64,000 nt of DNA. Source: Cepaea nemoralis (taxonomy: Eukaryota; Mollusca; Gastropoda; Stylommatophora; Helicidae). Below the pieces are notes generated by a model. The model worked only from the letters and a program-made list of their open reading frames with translations. It was not told where the DNA came from and did no database searches. The translations under genes were made by a program, and so were the position numbers. Positions within the stretch are counted from its first letter, which is position 1; the number at the start of each line of letters is the position of its first letter. The stretch spans positions 177,001-241,000 of the forward strand of contig JACEFZ010027123.1 in NCBI GenBank assembly GCA_014155875.1, given 5' to 3'. Positions 13,243-23,800 of the stretch are shown one piece after another.

Positions 13243-16200
13243 TGTGTGTTTATCCTATCCGTCCATGGTATTACCCAGAAACCACATGTCCACTGTCATT
13301 AGATATAACTCAGCTCGTCTACTTAATGTCCATGCTTCATTTACATATAACATAGCATTTTTTAAATTGTAAATTGGTGAGTGTTTTCCATCTTTTAAAT
13401 AGGCTATCTGTGCCTTAGCGATTTTTTTTATCTAATCTCTAAAAGGCACCTTCTTTCAGATGTTATGTCTTTTCCGAGATGGCTGTACCGATTCACTCGT
13501 TTAACAATTCTCTCAGTTACGTTAATGGTGTAATGTAGTACTTCTTTCTGTTTGGAGAAGACCATAATCTCTGGTTTCTTACAATTTCACCTTAAGCTTA
13601 GTTGCTCAACATCTCCAACTAGTAAATGCTACAGATACCGTCCAATACTGTACCATCTGCATATGTTATAGTATTAATGTTAGTCCTAATATGGCTAATC
13701 CTCTCATACTCTCTCAATTTTTAATGATACTTTGTCTATACAGAGACAAATGGTCTTTAAACATTACGCTTATATGTCGCATACCTCGCTTGGTTTTCAA
13801 CATTTCTTTATCAGGTGTTATGGCAGCTTATTGTGTTAAATACATGCTTTCTACAATTATAAAGTGTTTCCCATAAAAGTGTAGATCTGCAAACTTTTTT
13901 ATGGTGTCGAGATGTCTTTCTTACTCTGTTGTATAGTCAATAAAGCACATATATAAGTCTTTGTGTACTTCTACGTAAAGCTCCACTCAGTACAAAACAT
14001 TTGTTGTATCCCTGTCTTCTACAACCCACATTGTTGTTCCCCTATGTCGCATTATTTGTTCTTTCTAACTCTTTGCATGATGATTGGATATACATTTACT
14101 ATATTAATATATTACATCTTCCAGACTCGGTGTGCAGGCACAGTTTAATCAGATACTGTGTCATGTCCACGAATTATCTCCTATTCGCTCAACACTGTAG
14201 TTTTCTATTATGACTGCATTTCAAAATGAGTCTTTTTGATAACCATTCAGTCGAGTTAAATCAAGAAACATTAACACAATGCTTAGAACAATACTATTAT
14301 TACCAATTCACATCTGAATGTATGTGCCCCTGACCTTTCCTCGGAATACTGAGTGTAGGCTAGATCACTGAAGCAACAAGAGTCTTTCCAGGAAATGATG
14401 ATACACCTGTTCTTCCATATATTACACATCTTCCATACTATACCCATCTTCCACATTAGATACATCTTCTACACAAGAAACATCTTCCACATACACACGT
14501 CTTCCACACTGTATACATCTTCTGCACAATACACAGACATAGACGGCGCTGATCACTGTCTGCAAGCGCCTTCACCCTCATCGCAGCCAAACCCCTCTTG
14601 GCCTTTGTTATCACTCGGTCTATGTGCTGGGTATAGGCAATGCTTTGATCAAATCGTATCCCCAGGTATGTCATTGCCTGCGTTCTTTCCACAATCTCTG
14701 AGCACAGATTTACAGTTTGTGTTGGACGTGTTGATAATATTTTTATTCAAAGAGAACCATGTTACTGCTGCCTTCGTTGGGTTGCACAAGCTTCGCCACA
14801 CCAAGAGCTTATGCAATAGAGTTATGTTTGTACTTCCAGAGCAACCTGATCTCTATCCTTATGCAGATGATACAGTAATACATCGTCGTCATAGGACAAT
14901 GTTCTCTCCCGTCCTGTCATCTTCATATTGCATCCAATGCATGTTTAATTCAGCTTATTAATATGATTTTGCAGTCTGCCATAGTGGCTATAAAATAGGC
15001 ATTGATAGTCTGAAAACAAAAGCCTATCTATTGCGGGTGAATCTATTGTTTCACCAGAAGAGAAGAGATCTAAATTGTCTTAATCTGTTATGTCAAGGCT
15101 TGCTTCTTTGTATACTATGTCAATGCAGATATAGATATCAAATAGCATAGGAGACAGCACACATCCCTGTCTCACTCCTATATTGACAGTGAACACATCT
15201 GATATACCTTCTTGTGTTCTTGTTGCACTTTGGCTAGAGGGGTACATGGTGTATGATGTTTTATAGCAGTTGTCCTTGCAATACATCGTCTTAAAGAATA
15301 GTCCATAATGTGTAGCTACCTACTATATCGAAAGACTTCTCCTTATCTACAAACACCATGTTCTGAAGTTCATTGTATTCGATGGTTTTCACATATTTGC
15401 CTTTAATGTAATAATATCCGTTCCGCATAATTTTCAGAATAATCTGTAAACTGTGTTGGAATATGTTGCAATGAGGTTGTTAACTGACCACCCAGGTGAT
15501 TATGCTGTGGGCATGTCTGCCATCAGAATACCTTAAATTTTCCAGACATACTCATTTGTGTTAAAATGCATTCCGCTTCAAGACACTTGTATTCATATTC
15601 AATCTGCCCTATAGTATTGTCATAAGCATAATTTAAGCTATGCTGTGGATTTTTTAACAACATCCTACCAAATATGAAGACATTTACAGAAAAGTCAGAA
15701 CATTATGTAAGGAGGCTTACTAATCAACAAACACGTACATCAACAGACTGCTTTAGGGAAAACATTTTCGGGATGGTTGCTTTATCGGAGGTCTGAGCTT
15801 GCAGAATACCTATTGTGCACTGGATTTTTCCAGTCTTGTCTTTACGCTAACCGCATACATATCAGATCAGCCATCAACTACATTAAGTTTCACTATGATA
15901 ACCATAACTGCCTGTAGATAACTGGCACGGACATCAGATCAAGTAGCGTCATAGCAGTAGGGAAACGCGCTTTGGGATGGTTTCTTCATCGGAGGAATGA
16001 CCTTGCAGGAGAATACCTACTGAACATTGACATCGTTATACGTAACATAACGTAACTTATTAAATTAACTAGTTAAAAAAACAATAGCCACTTATTAAAA
16101 TTCTTCGGGTACATACCGCAGAGACTGACATTTACTGGATCTTTGAAGCCCTGTTTAATGAAGCATATAATATTTATAATATTGCTAACGACTCCAAAAC

Positions 16201-16339
16201 CAACGATGACCTGACATAAAATCGCGTACAGAAACCAATGAAGGACGCTTGCTATCTCGTCGCTAATTAAGGATTTTCTTTGATTCTCTACGATGACAAT
16301 ATACATGCCGATATTTCCCTCTGTCTCATTTCTAGACAT
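7718..16339 (-). CDS. Chemosensory-type class A GPCR gene, copy A (three exons)
   Basis: Predicted seven-transmembrane receptor of the rhodopsin-like chemosensory family known from gastropods. It would act at the surface of sensory cells and signal through G proteins; the ligand is unknown. Exons are 16339-16117, 10815-10601 and 8323-7718, joining to 1044 nt (347 aa) with no stop. Intron 1 is phase 1 (G|GT makes Gly) and intron 2 is phase 0 (IPLK|VRN). Visible hallmarks are an N-terminal NET glycosylation sequon, TM1 with VSNIIN, TM2 with GLAISDLG (LAxxD), LERCLC at the end of TM3 in the DRY position (Arg near residue 137), FICCFSP in TM6, and NSSSNIFIYY in place of NPxxY in TM7. Introns are about 2.3 and 5.3 kb and full of repeats. 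It is the most divergent of the three copies: VSLC replaces VSLF at the exon 1 border and the C-terminus is ESRDSN. Splicing is inferred from borders shared by all copies. The receptor class is firm; the chemosensory role is by family. Confidence 0.85.
8520..9350 (-). repeat. Interspersed repeat copy, internally duplicated
   Basis: The minus strand matches the repeat at 12540-13096 and 30440-30995 (around CCGTCGCCCTGCTACTGAG and TTTGGCATTCTGG). Internally, segments ending TTCCGTTTCTAGATG at about 8712 and 8994 give a tandem duplication with a period near 282 bp and a third, more decayed unit from about 8555. It lies in intron 2 of receptor copy A only. Confidence 0.6.
9351..10224. other. Intron 2 of copy A, no clear feature
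   Basis: Contains a 17-base poly-G tract at 9969-9985. The minus-strand frame 9777-9595 is not recognised; it may be LINE debris. Confidence 0.35.
10225..10440 (-). pseudogene. Possible LINE reverse transcriptase scrap (copy A intron 2)
   Basis: The minus strand reads LPKPDTYHTK followed by QEYRIIAL, similar in layout to the PKPGKDP...SYRPISL start of jockey-like RT. Paralogous sequence lies at 41150-41362 in copy C intron 2, so the scrap was present before the duplication. Weak match. Confidence 0.35.
10601..10815 (-). CDS. GPCR copy A exon 2 (TM2-TM3)
   Basis: 215 nt, bounded by a TTCTTCCAACAG acceptor and an AAG|GTGTGT donor. It encodes GLAISDLG in TM2, the loop FKDADLTFDPFDLQYV, TM3 and LERCLCITIPLK. 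The length is identical in all three copies. Confidence 0.88.
11239..11473 (+). repeat. SINE, CTCCGTAA-type, full length
   Basis: About 235 bp, starting CCGGTCTC, with the core GCAATGGCAAACTACTGA and the end TCCTGTAAAGGAAATGCGA. The same family is at 29648-29893, 50109-50335, 51658-51895 and 54649-54890, and inverted at 56909-57131. Confidence 0.75.
11694..11746. repeat. (CAA)n microsatellite
   Basis: About 17 units. The matching site in copy B (near 27995) has only a few, imperfect units. Confidence 0.95.
11960..12180 (-). pseudogene. APE-type LINE, C-terminal fragment
   Basis: Collinear with the C-terminal end of the LINE at 59320-59560 (segments around GTGGCCAAACCAT and CCAGTTGTCACAAAGTTCTC). 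Broken and short. At this position copy B instead carries a 78-bp repeat array. Confidence 0.5.
12365..12440 (+). repeat. tRNA-derived SINE head
   Basis: A-box-like GGTGCAGTAGATTAGGGGTAG, then a B box in AAGGTTCGAAATC. The paralogous copy is at 28568-28645. It does not fold as a usable tRNA. Confidence 0.5.
12540..13096 (+). repeat. Interspersed repeat of about 550 bp (copy A)
   Basis: Runs from the CCGTCGCCCTGCTACTGAG region through CTACGGAGTTCGTGCTTTGT to TTGGAACCGCGACTAACTA. It matches 30440-30995 and partly 8520-9350 (inverted), 29030-29200 and 55765-55900. The CTAA-type tail suggests LINE-driven insertion. No coding capacity seen. Confidence 0.65.
13097..14240 (-). pseudogene. Decayed APE-type LINE in intron 1 of copy A
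   Basis: The minus strand corresponds to the RT C-terminal and core parts of the LINE at 59570-60500: the sense-strand landmarks GTCCATGGTATTA, TTTCCGAGATG and the AGTCAATAAAGCACA (Phe-Ile-Asp) region occur in the same order. It is interrupted by a (TG)n tract at 13170-13249. Collinear remnants sit at 28840-30250 and 46370-48150, so this insertion predates the receptor triplication. Confidence 0.6.
13170..13249. repeat. (TG)n microsatellite
   Basis: About 40 units inside the LINE remnant; absent from the same site in copies B and C. Confidence 0.95.
14405..14535. repeat. Degenerate minisatellite
   Basis: About seven units of roughly 16-19 bp built on CATCTTCCACA. Confidence 0.65.
14540..14700 (-). 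pseudogene. LINE reverse transcriptase fragment
   Basis: Minus-strand frame with TYLGIRFDQS...YTQHID and KAKRGLAAMR, the region after the RT core in jockey/I-like LINEs. Truncated on both sides. Confidence 0.55.
15060..15460 (-). pseudogene. LINE reverse transcriptase fragment (GVRQGCVLSP)
   Basis: The minus strand encodes VDKEKSFDIV near 15330 and then FTVNIGVRQGCVLSPMLF at about 15135-15190, standard RT motifs. Stops and frameshifts are present. It lies in intron 1 of copy A. Confidence 0.75.
15461..16116. other. Intron 1 of copy A near exon 1, nothing recognised
   Basis: The same position in copies B and C is shorter. No motif seen. Confidence 0.4.
16117..16339 (-). CDS. GPCR copy A exon 1 (N-terminus and TM1)
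   Basis: Starts at ATG 16339-16337 and gives 74 codons plus one base. It holds the short extracellular N-terminus (MSRNETEG, one sequon) and TM1. The donor is G|GTATGT at 16117/16116. The N-terminus is six residues longer than in the other two copies. Confidence 0.8.
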
Positions 16340-17090
16340 TACATACAGAGAAGGTGACCTCTGTCCAAAAAATAAAGTTTATACGGTCTTCCTTTGATCT
16401 TAATGTGACCTGAAATTAGTAAATTGTTCAGTTAAAACGAATGTAACATCGTGCAACTATTATACTATAATTCAAAGTACGCTTACTGTAGCTAACGACA
16501 ATAAAATAATCAATTTGCATTTGTGAAGAAAATGACGGGAATATATACACAAAGCTGTGTAAGGTGTATTACTTCTGTAAGATAATAATTAGTAATGCAT
16601 TAAATTATAGGAATTTTACAATTTCTGAACATTGGATGAACCTAACATTTTATTTTCATTGTTATGATCAATTACTGTTTCTATAATGAACCTGGAAAAT
16701 GTTGACTCATATTTATTACAGTGTAACACAACTGGGGTTTCCGTTATATAAATGTATGTTGTTTGTGTATACTTACATACATATTGACGGCCACTAACCA
16801 TTATTTCTCGAGTGCCAGGTGAAAATTACTGTTTACATTTCAGTAAATTGACTACACTGTGCATATAGATAATGAGCATCTATATTTGATAATAGTCGTA
16901 ATTTAACAGCAATTACTGAGGCACAAAGAGCGGTATGTGTTAGCTGGGATCATGATCACGATGTGCACGTTGTACTTAATCGACTTTGAGTAATGCTTTC
17001 TCTGTCGGAGATCTATTATTCTAATTATGCTGAATCTGTAGAAGTAATAGCTGCTTTGTATGCTTGCTACCCACATGCTGATAAACCAGT
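16340..17090 (-). promoter_or_regulatory. 5' flank of receptor copy A
   Basis: Upstream region similar to the flanks of copies B and C (for example AATAATTAGTAATGCATTA at about 16583-16601). Any promoter should lie here. I see no clear TATA box or known site. Confidence 0.35.
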
Positions 17091-17154
17091 GTTTGGTCAA
17101 GCAAAAGATCTTTCCCAAAGAACGCAGATTATTCGAAAGCGTTATGATCAAGCT

Positions 17155-17720
17155 GTCATTCATTCATTCATTCAGTAGCATGTCCTTTGCAGAACCTCGC
17201 TCCCATAACAACCTTCCGGAAAACCTCTCGTTCATAAGCAAGATGGTCCGCGTCCGATACACCCATCTGGAGATCATCTGCCACACCCTGCACCCATCTT
17301 CTCTTTGGCCTTCCTCTTCCTCTCTTCCCAAGCATATACCCCTCCATTATTTTTCTCTCCAAACTTTCGTGACGTTTCAAGGGACCAGAATATTTCACTT
17401 TTCTTTGTTTTATCGTCTTTAATAGCCAACCTTCTTCAATATTCAGCTCTTGGAGTATGGATGCAATTGTTCTTTTCTTTACCCAAGGTATTCTTACAAG
17501 TGGTTATAACATTTATATTCAAAGGCATTTATGAGCTGTTCAACTTGTTTAGTAAGTGTCCAGGTCTCACAGGCGCATGTTGATATGGGAAAGATGCATG
17601 CTCTTAAAAATCTAAATTTTGTAGTTCTGTCGGTCCCATTGCATAGTTTATTCAGTTGTTTTAGTCTTTTAAGAGCAATTGATAGTCGTCGTTTAATTTC
17701 TTTCATTGTGTCACGCTATG
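17155..17720 (-). pseudogene. LINE 3' end with tetranucleotide tail
   Basis: The minus strand encodes KRLKQLNKLCNGTDRTTK, FPISTCACETWTLTK and FEYKCY (17706-17494). After a frameshift it gives YSGPLKRHESLERKIMEG, KRGRGRPKRRW and the terminal ARFCKGHATE (17398-17168). Past the stop lies a short GAAT tail (17155-17175). This is the usual C-terminus of an APE-type LINE. The last coding bases, TTCTGCAAAGGACATGC, resemble the 3' ends of the SINEs in this window. Confidence 0.85.
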
Positions 17721-17740
17721 TGGGGCCAGTAAATTAAAGA

Positions 17741-18090
17741 GCTGGCGCGTTAGTGTAGTTGATAGGGAGCTAAAGTGATAATGTCACAAGAGCTGTTCGA
17801 CACCTGCGATCGTCGGCGCTTTAAGTAAGAGACATGCTTGTCATCTACACCTCCGTGCATTCAGGTGTACAGGATATGCAACCAACTTTAATTAAGCATT
17901 TGGCATACTCTACTGGACTTATGTAGACCAATCGGCATTCTGTGTGTGATGTGGTCAATGTTACTTTACTTCCCAAAATGCTATATCTGGGAGACAAGAT
18001 TAGTTTTAAAAACCCATTTTTATGCAGATCCGAATCCATGACCTTCCGGTCGGCAGGCGATCGTGTAGCCATCACGCTACCGCTTTAGAA
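17741..18090. repeat. Two opposed tRNA-like SINE heads
   Basis: Plus strand: TAGTGTAGTTGATAGGGAG with GAGCTGTTCGACACC (17748-17808). Minus strand: GCGGTAGCGTGATGGCTA with GTCATGGATTCGGATC (18085-18025). They face each other about 200 bp apart. Neither is a sound tRNA. Confidence 0.45.
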
Positions 18091-18631
18091 TATGTTCTAG
18101 TTTATTTCTGTTCAGAAACGTGTTCTATGATATGTGTTATTTTCACAACTTTGTAAATTTCGTTTTCTTTTCTGAAATTGTCAGTGTGGTCACAGCTGGT
18201 AATACATGCTTTAATAGTTTGTCCAGGTGTACCCACTGACCCATCAGCTTCATTATATCTTATTTTTTCGTGTGCTTTATAATTTAGTTTACCATTCTGA
18301 CTGTTGATGCTGCAGCTGAGTGGCTCTACCTTGATTCACAGTTTTCAATGAAGCCGTCGAAGTCAATGCTTGTTTTTGTGAATATGCAAGAAATCCATAC
18401 TAGTGAACTTAATAACCTAGTGAGGTATCTAGTGCTGTCAATTATGAAAGATTATAGTGAGTAAAGAAGAACATATTGTCCGAAGCATTGAAGAACAATA
18501 CTTTATAATTGCACATAATCATGTAATCTCTACTTAATAGTGTGTCTTTAATCAAGCGTAACAAGGTGTGCCGATATAATGCAGCGTAACAATAAAAAAG
18601 ATAGTCATAGCCACACATGCGACATCTGTCC

Positions 18632-18772
18632 ATGTGAGCGACCGGCTCACATACCCCGTAAGTTACCGACGCGGAGAGAGCCACTACCAATTCTAGCGCT
18701 CATCACGTTACTCACGAGAGGATACGGGATTACGGAGAAAGCCGTGTAACTCCTTGACCAAGGAGACTGGCT
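18632..18772 (-). repeat. SINE 5' half, CTCCGTAA-type
   Basis: Reverse complement of the first 140 bp of the SINE seen at 29648, from GCCAGTCTCC through GTGAGCCGGTCGCTC. The 3' half is missing. Confidence 0.65.
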
Positions 18773-18796
18773 ACTTACAATTACCAGCATTTAAAT

Positions 18797-18999
18797 AATT
18801 GGTTAGCGTATTATGAAAACTAACATACTCGTATGTTACAAGAATAATAAACTCGAAGAATTGCCTCCGTTTATTTGATCAGTATGAATGCAGATCTAAG
18901 TAAGATCTGCATTTATACTGATCAAATAATCTGAGGCAATTCTTCGAGTTTATTATTCTTGTAACATGTGAGTATGTAAGTTTTCATAATAGGCTAACC
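18797..18999. repeat. Long near-perfect inverted repeat (foldback)
   Basis: Two arms of about 98 bp separated by only a few bases. The left arm starts GGTTAGCGTATTATGAAAAC and the right arm ends GTTTTCATAATAGGCTAACC. The centre is AGATCTAAGTAAGATCT. A LINE 3' fragment begins directly to the right. It could be a foldback transposon or an inverted duplication. Confidence 0.85.
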
Positions 19000-19456
19000 A
19001 CGTTAGATGGATAGGACACGTCAGGAGGATGGATGGTGGTAAAATAACAAAGCACATCATTTTTGGTGAACTACAGATTTATAAGAGATCTCGGGGTCGG
19101 CCTCTACTACGAAACAAAGATGTGTGTAAGCGGGATATGATTGATACAGGCATTGATAATGCACATTGGGAACATGTCGCCACCGAACGTGTTGCAAGAA
19201 GGGCAAATATCAGAAATAGAATAAAGAGAAAGGAGAAAATGATTGCGGATAGGTCCACACTGAGCGCGTGAGACGTAAGATGGTTCGTGATGGTGAAAAT
19301 GACCATGTGTTCACATGCATTCATTGTGGACAAACATTTACAACGCAATTTGGTCTGATCAATCACATTAGCTACTGCTATGGGTTGTATTTATTATGCC
19401 TTTTTGAAGCACGATGTAACAAACTATCGCCAGTCAAGGCGGCAAGGTGCCAATGA
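19000..19456 (+). pseudogene. Zinc-finger LINE, C-terminal end
   Basis: Encodes RWIGHVRRMDGGKITKHI, SRGRPLLRNKDVCKRDM and WEHVATERVARR, the well-known LINE C-terminal layout, up to a TGA at 19269-19271. In another frame it continues RKMVRDGENDHVFTCIHCG with a CxxC...H...C finger and ends GGCAAGGTGCCAATGA. 5' truncated next to the foldback. It is the longest of three copies of this 3' end. Confidence 0.85.
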
Positions 19457-19734
19457 ATAAATGCAGATATAAATAAAAGCAAGAGAAATAAAGGAGACGT
19501 TGTCATGGCATAACGCAAAATTGGTAAATGGTGCTAGCCAAATATTGTTACACCAATTAGCCTTCCATAGCTCGTGTGGTCAAGATCACTTCGTCCACGT
19601 TTATTTTTCAGAATATATCTTGCAACTTATCTCTGTAGTAATGACAAATATTTTCTTACAGTTTATCTCTATAGTAATAACAAATATTTTCTTATAGTCC
19701 ATCTCTATAACAATATACAATATTTGTTGATTGC

Positions 19735-20036
19735 AGCCGTTAAAGACCTCGAACAGGAAAACCGCTGATTGACTGTGCGTGACATCGCGGCACAGCTTGA
19801 CATCAGTCAAATGTCAGCACACGACATCATCCAGGATGTGTTACAATACTGCAAAGTGTCTGCAAGGTGGGTGCCACAGAAGCTTACTCCAGAATTGACA
19901 CAACAATGAATTGATGCTTGTCAAGAGCTTTAGCAGAACTTTGAAGCAGAAAGTGATGGTTTCCTATCAATAATTGTTACTGGAGATGAAACCTGGATTC
20001 ACTACCACGACAATGAAATGCAGAGAGCGAGTTGGG
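19735..20036 (+). pseudogene. Tc1/mariner transposase fragment
   Basis: Reads VRDIAAQLDISQMSAHDI (helix-turn-helix), then SARWVPQKLTPEL and [17 protein letters not shown]. The latter holds the first catalytic Asp of the DDD triad in the typical TGDETW context. In-frame stops (for example TGA at 19766-19768) and truncation at the right by GT-rich repeat show it is dead. Confidence 0.85.
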
Positions 20037-20154
20037 GATGACGTCATCCCTCCTCGCATGCATACTTGCATGTTTGAATGAATGTTTGTCTGTATGTCTG
20101 TCTGTCTATTCATGCGTTCGTGCTTACGTGCTCGTGAGTATGTGGGAGCGTGTC

Positions 20155-20188
<34 letters not shown>

Positions 20189-20276
20189 CGTGCGTGCGTG
20201 CGTGCGTGAGCGTGCGTGCATGCGGGCCAGCGGGCGGGCGGGCCGGCGTGCGCGCGTGTGTGTGTGTGTGTGTGTG

Positions 20277-20335
<59 letters not shown>

Positions 20336-20340
20336 ATATA
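20037..20340. repeat. GT/GC-rich satellite
   Basis: (TG)n at 20155-20184 and 20284-20335, with TGCG and GGGC runs between them. Produces Cys-Val and His-Thr frames that are not genes. Confidence 0.9.
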
Positions 20341-20823
20341 GTCGCAACAATTTCTTTCGGTGGGATAATCAGGGTCGCGTATTGATATATTGCAAAACAA
20401 GGATTGTTAAGAAACCTGTCGTGCTGCTTTTCTTTAATTCTTTCTCATTAAATATTTCCAATTGTGGCAGTATCTTCCAGTGTGTCTCTTCTAATAACAT
20501 GGCCATACATGACGAATTTATCTGCATGGTATTTCTAATAAGTTGTCTTCATATGTTAGCCTCTTTCTAAACATCTATATTATTTATATTAGTATTTAAA
20601 GATATTAGCATTCTTCTTTAAACTTACATTTAGTATGCAGAAAGATATTTAGTTTTACTTATTTACTAATTGCCGAATATTCGCAGCCACAATTTAAGTT
20701 TTTCTAACCTACCATGATAGGAATCTATTGTTTTAGATGATCTTCGTAAATTTTAGCAAGAGATATTATACAGAATTTCCGTATAATTTGATATGAAATG
20801 AAGATTTGTATTAAACTTCAGCT

Positions 20824-20997
20824 GAAATATTTAAAACACATAGTCACTGATAATGTTCGTGTGTTGAGCATGTGTTATCCCCACGGAAGTTACAAGTGTA
20901 AAACGATATCTTTCTGTCTAAATGTGCAATTACAGTAATAATAACACACGTTCCACAATCGTACAATATCAGTGACTATGTGTTTTAAGTATTTCAA
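20824..20997. repeat. Inverted repeat, possible MITE
   Basis: Arms of about 56 bp: TGAAATATTTAAAACACATA from 20824 and its reverse complement ending at 20997, with a centre of about 60 bp. Mismatches are few in the outer 30 bp. Confidence 0.7.
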
Positions 20998-21430
20998 CCA
21001 AGATATAATCCATGTATTCACTTTATCTGTTATATAACTATGTAGTATGCAGCGACATATGCAGGCCATAAATCGCGCAACCACTTGTTTGTGGTTTCAG
21101 TGTTTAAATTAACTACACTAATACATTATTTTGGATCTTGTTCATGATTTTTTAAATCCTCTTATATTGTTATTATCTTTGTGTTACTTCTCATATCTTA
21201 TGTTTTTTCGTGTTCATAGATGTTTGAATTTATGAGCGTATACCAATATGATACATATTATAAACCTTAGGAATTATTTAATAACGGGCAACAGCCTATT
21301 CAGACTTATTTCAGAATATCCCCTCTGGGAATATTCTGTTCTCACATCTCCCAATCAAAACATGGGTGTATTATTTTGTCTGACCTGCCAGACATTACAC
21401 ACTGCCGCGGCTGAAACAAGCATTTTATAA
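20998..21430. other. No feature seen
   Basis: AT-rich sequence between the inverted repeat and the Ty3/gypsy remnant. Confidence 0.35.
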
Positions 21431-23800
21431 AAGTTTCCCTTCCTCATCGGGGGAAAAGTTGCTTATAATCCGGCAGGTATCCTACCTGAGAATCAGTAAC
21501 CCGGTTCGGCTGACCGCCGTCAATGCCCCTGCAGTATTGTCTCTTCAGGTTTCTGAGTGAGAGTACCGTTGCTGTACTGGAGAGGTAGACGGAGAGTTAC
21601 TCTCGTCCTGCAACAATCTCTTAATCTTCGAATCAAGTGCCATCTCAATGAAGAAGGGGACAAGATATTTCTTTTTTTCTGGCTGAGTGGGCCCTGCTTT
21701 TAATCAGCTAATGCCATGCTTTCCAGTGTGTCAGTAGGTGATTTAAGTCTCCCTTCGACTGCAGTGGCCACTGCCGTCACCCTCACGTGTGCAGGGGTGT
21801 CATTTGATCCTTGTTAGTGTGTACGAACACAATTTTAGTAATACACTTTAGAATTTGCCTTGATCTTTATTTTGTAACTGGTGCGTGACACTAGTCTTTC
21901 GACGATAAACATTTCCTGCCATCCGATCTCCAGTTTGTTTCACCCTACGGGAGATAACAAAAACACTCGATCTCCGACTTCGAATGATCGATGTTTAGCC
22001 GTATTATTATAATACGCGGCGTGACTCTTTCGGGCCTTCTTTAAGTTTTTGTTAGTCAAATTCCACCAGTGTGGAGCTTCTTCTTAAGTTCCCCCACATA
22101 CGTATATGATGACACCACCTCTTCAGTGGTTGTTTCATCAGTCCAACACCTTAATAATGCTTCCAACGCCTCTTTGGTGTTTCTGCAAAACAGCACCATA
22201 GCTGGGGACAACCCAGTTGAACCATATGGAACTTCCCAAAATGTGAACAATACCGCTGGGAGATATGCCCATCTATTGGGTTTCTCCGAGACTAGCTTTA
22301 GAGCATGGACTTTAAAGCTCTACCTGCCCGTCTACTGGAGAGACATATTGACGGGTTTCTGTTAACCTCCCATTCAACTGTGAACTTATATCCGTAAGGA
22401 TTTGATTGGGAAAACCGAATCTAGTGAAGGCATCGACTACTACGTCGGAATCTTATTCAAATCGATGATCTATAACGGTATCGCTTCCCTCCACATTGAA
22501 CAAGTGTCCACCATTGTTAAAATATAACAGTTCGTATTCATAATTCTTGGAAGGGGTCAGATTATTTCGATGGTGACCCTTTCTAGTGGTGAATTTATCA
22601 CCGGCATCTCTCCCAATGTCACAGGAGAAGTTAAATGGTTAGGTGCCACATTCTGACACTCAGGACAGGATTTTACTTACCGTTGCTCATCTTCAGCGAT
22701 TCCTTGCTAGTAGTAATAGTAGGACATTCTCTGGTGTGTTGTCCCGACACCCATGTGTTCACTAAAGAATATGATGTGTCCCATTTGAAGGATCTGTTGT
22801 CGGTAGGCCTTGGGAAATACGAGATGACCGTGCTCATGTTCCTCTGAACCGACTTCCACGATACAAAATGCTATTCTTCATACAGTATTGTACACTCTTT
22901 CAAGCTGCTTCTCAAAATAAGTCTGCAGTATAGTATTTTTGCTGAACCTCTGTTATTTCACCGGGTAGGGAATTGGAAATATCAGTCGGTTGCCGATCTT
23001 ACCTTCCCTGAGATCTGGTTTTCATGGCCCAAACTATTACAGACCTGACAGGTTCCAAAAGGAACACATATTGGCATTCCAGGATCATGGGAAAAATCGG
23101 GTTGGTTAAGGCCTCAGACTTAATAGATTATTTTACATTCTGTGGCTCTATCTTGAACCTGTCAATGAGTAATGACATAGCCATGGAACTTTCCATAGCA
23201 GTTTGTATTTCTATTTTCCCTGCCGTGAGCTGCTCGGGACTACCTAGGTGTGAGGTTTGGCAGGGTTATATTGCATCTCGGTGTCATATAGACACTACAT
23301 ATTTTTTCCATTGACGTCTATGATCTCGAAGATTGGAGTCGGTTATCCTCGAGAGACTTCTCACCGTTGGATATTTCCCCGATTTCTTATATGCAATCTG
23401 CATACTGATATTCTGTTGGCTTCTTCCAACAATCCACAGTCTGGTTAGTATTGGTTTTGCAGTATCTACAACGCGTTCCCAACCACCCTGGTCTTAGTAT
23501 GTGTTGGCTGACAGGGGTTATCTGGTTTATTTGCCGGAGTATGGTTAAAGGGACCCCCTTTTATAGATGGGCTGTTCCAACCCAGCTGCCCAGATTTTAT
23601 TCTCTCGGTGGGATTAGGAATTTTTTTAGATGGTATCATGGATTCCTCGTGTGCTAGAACATTTGGTTCTCCATTCTGATACTTCAATAACAAAGTGGCC
23701 CTTTAATTTAGGAAATAGACAGCCACAAGATTTGGAATGTATATCGACATCCACCGACTTTTTCTGTGGACCGTGATCCTGTTTACAAGATTACGCGCAT
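21430..23800 (-). pseudogene. Deleted Ty3/gypsy element: gag zinc knuckles joined to integrase
   Basis: Read on the minus strand. The gag end has CRYCKTNTNQTVDCW (about 23470-23425) and CQVCNSLGHENQIS (about 23045-23000). Protease, RT and RNase H are missing. The integrase follows with CPECQ (H2C2 end, about 22660), PLERVTIEII, RFGFPNQILTDISSQ (core Asp, about 22400) and FWEVPYGSTGLSP (22240-22200). Near 22000 it gives AAYYNNTAKHRSFEVGDRV, the chromodomain-proximal tail. Frames are broken several times. The remaining 21430-21850 may be a 3' end or LTR remnant, but the ends could not be set. Confidence 0.75.

Noticed and set aside
14821..14930. PYADDTVIH in the plus strand as an RT active site
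   Set aside because: No other RT motif is found in this frame nearby, and the surrounding LINE pieces are on the minus strand. It may be a tiny fragment or coincidence.
20032..20570. Cys-Val and His-Thr rich frames up to 162 aa
   Set aside because: Artefact of GT-rich satellite DNA.
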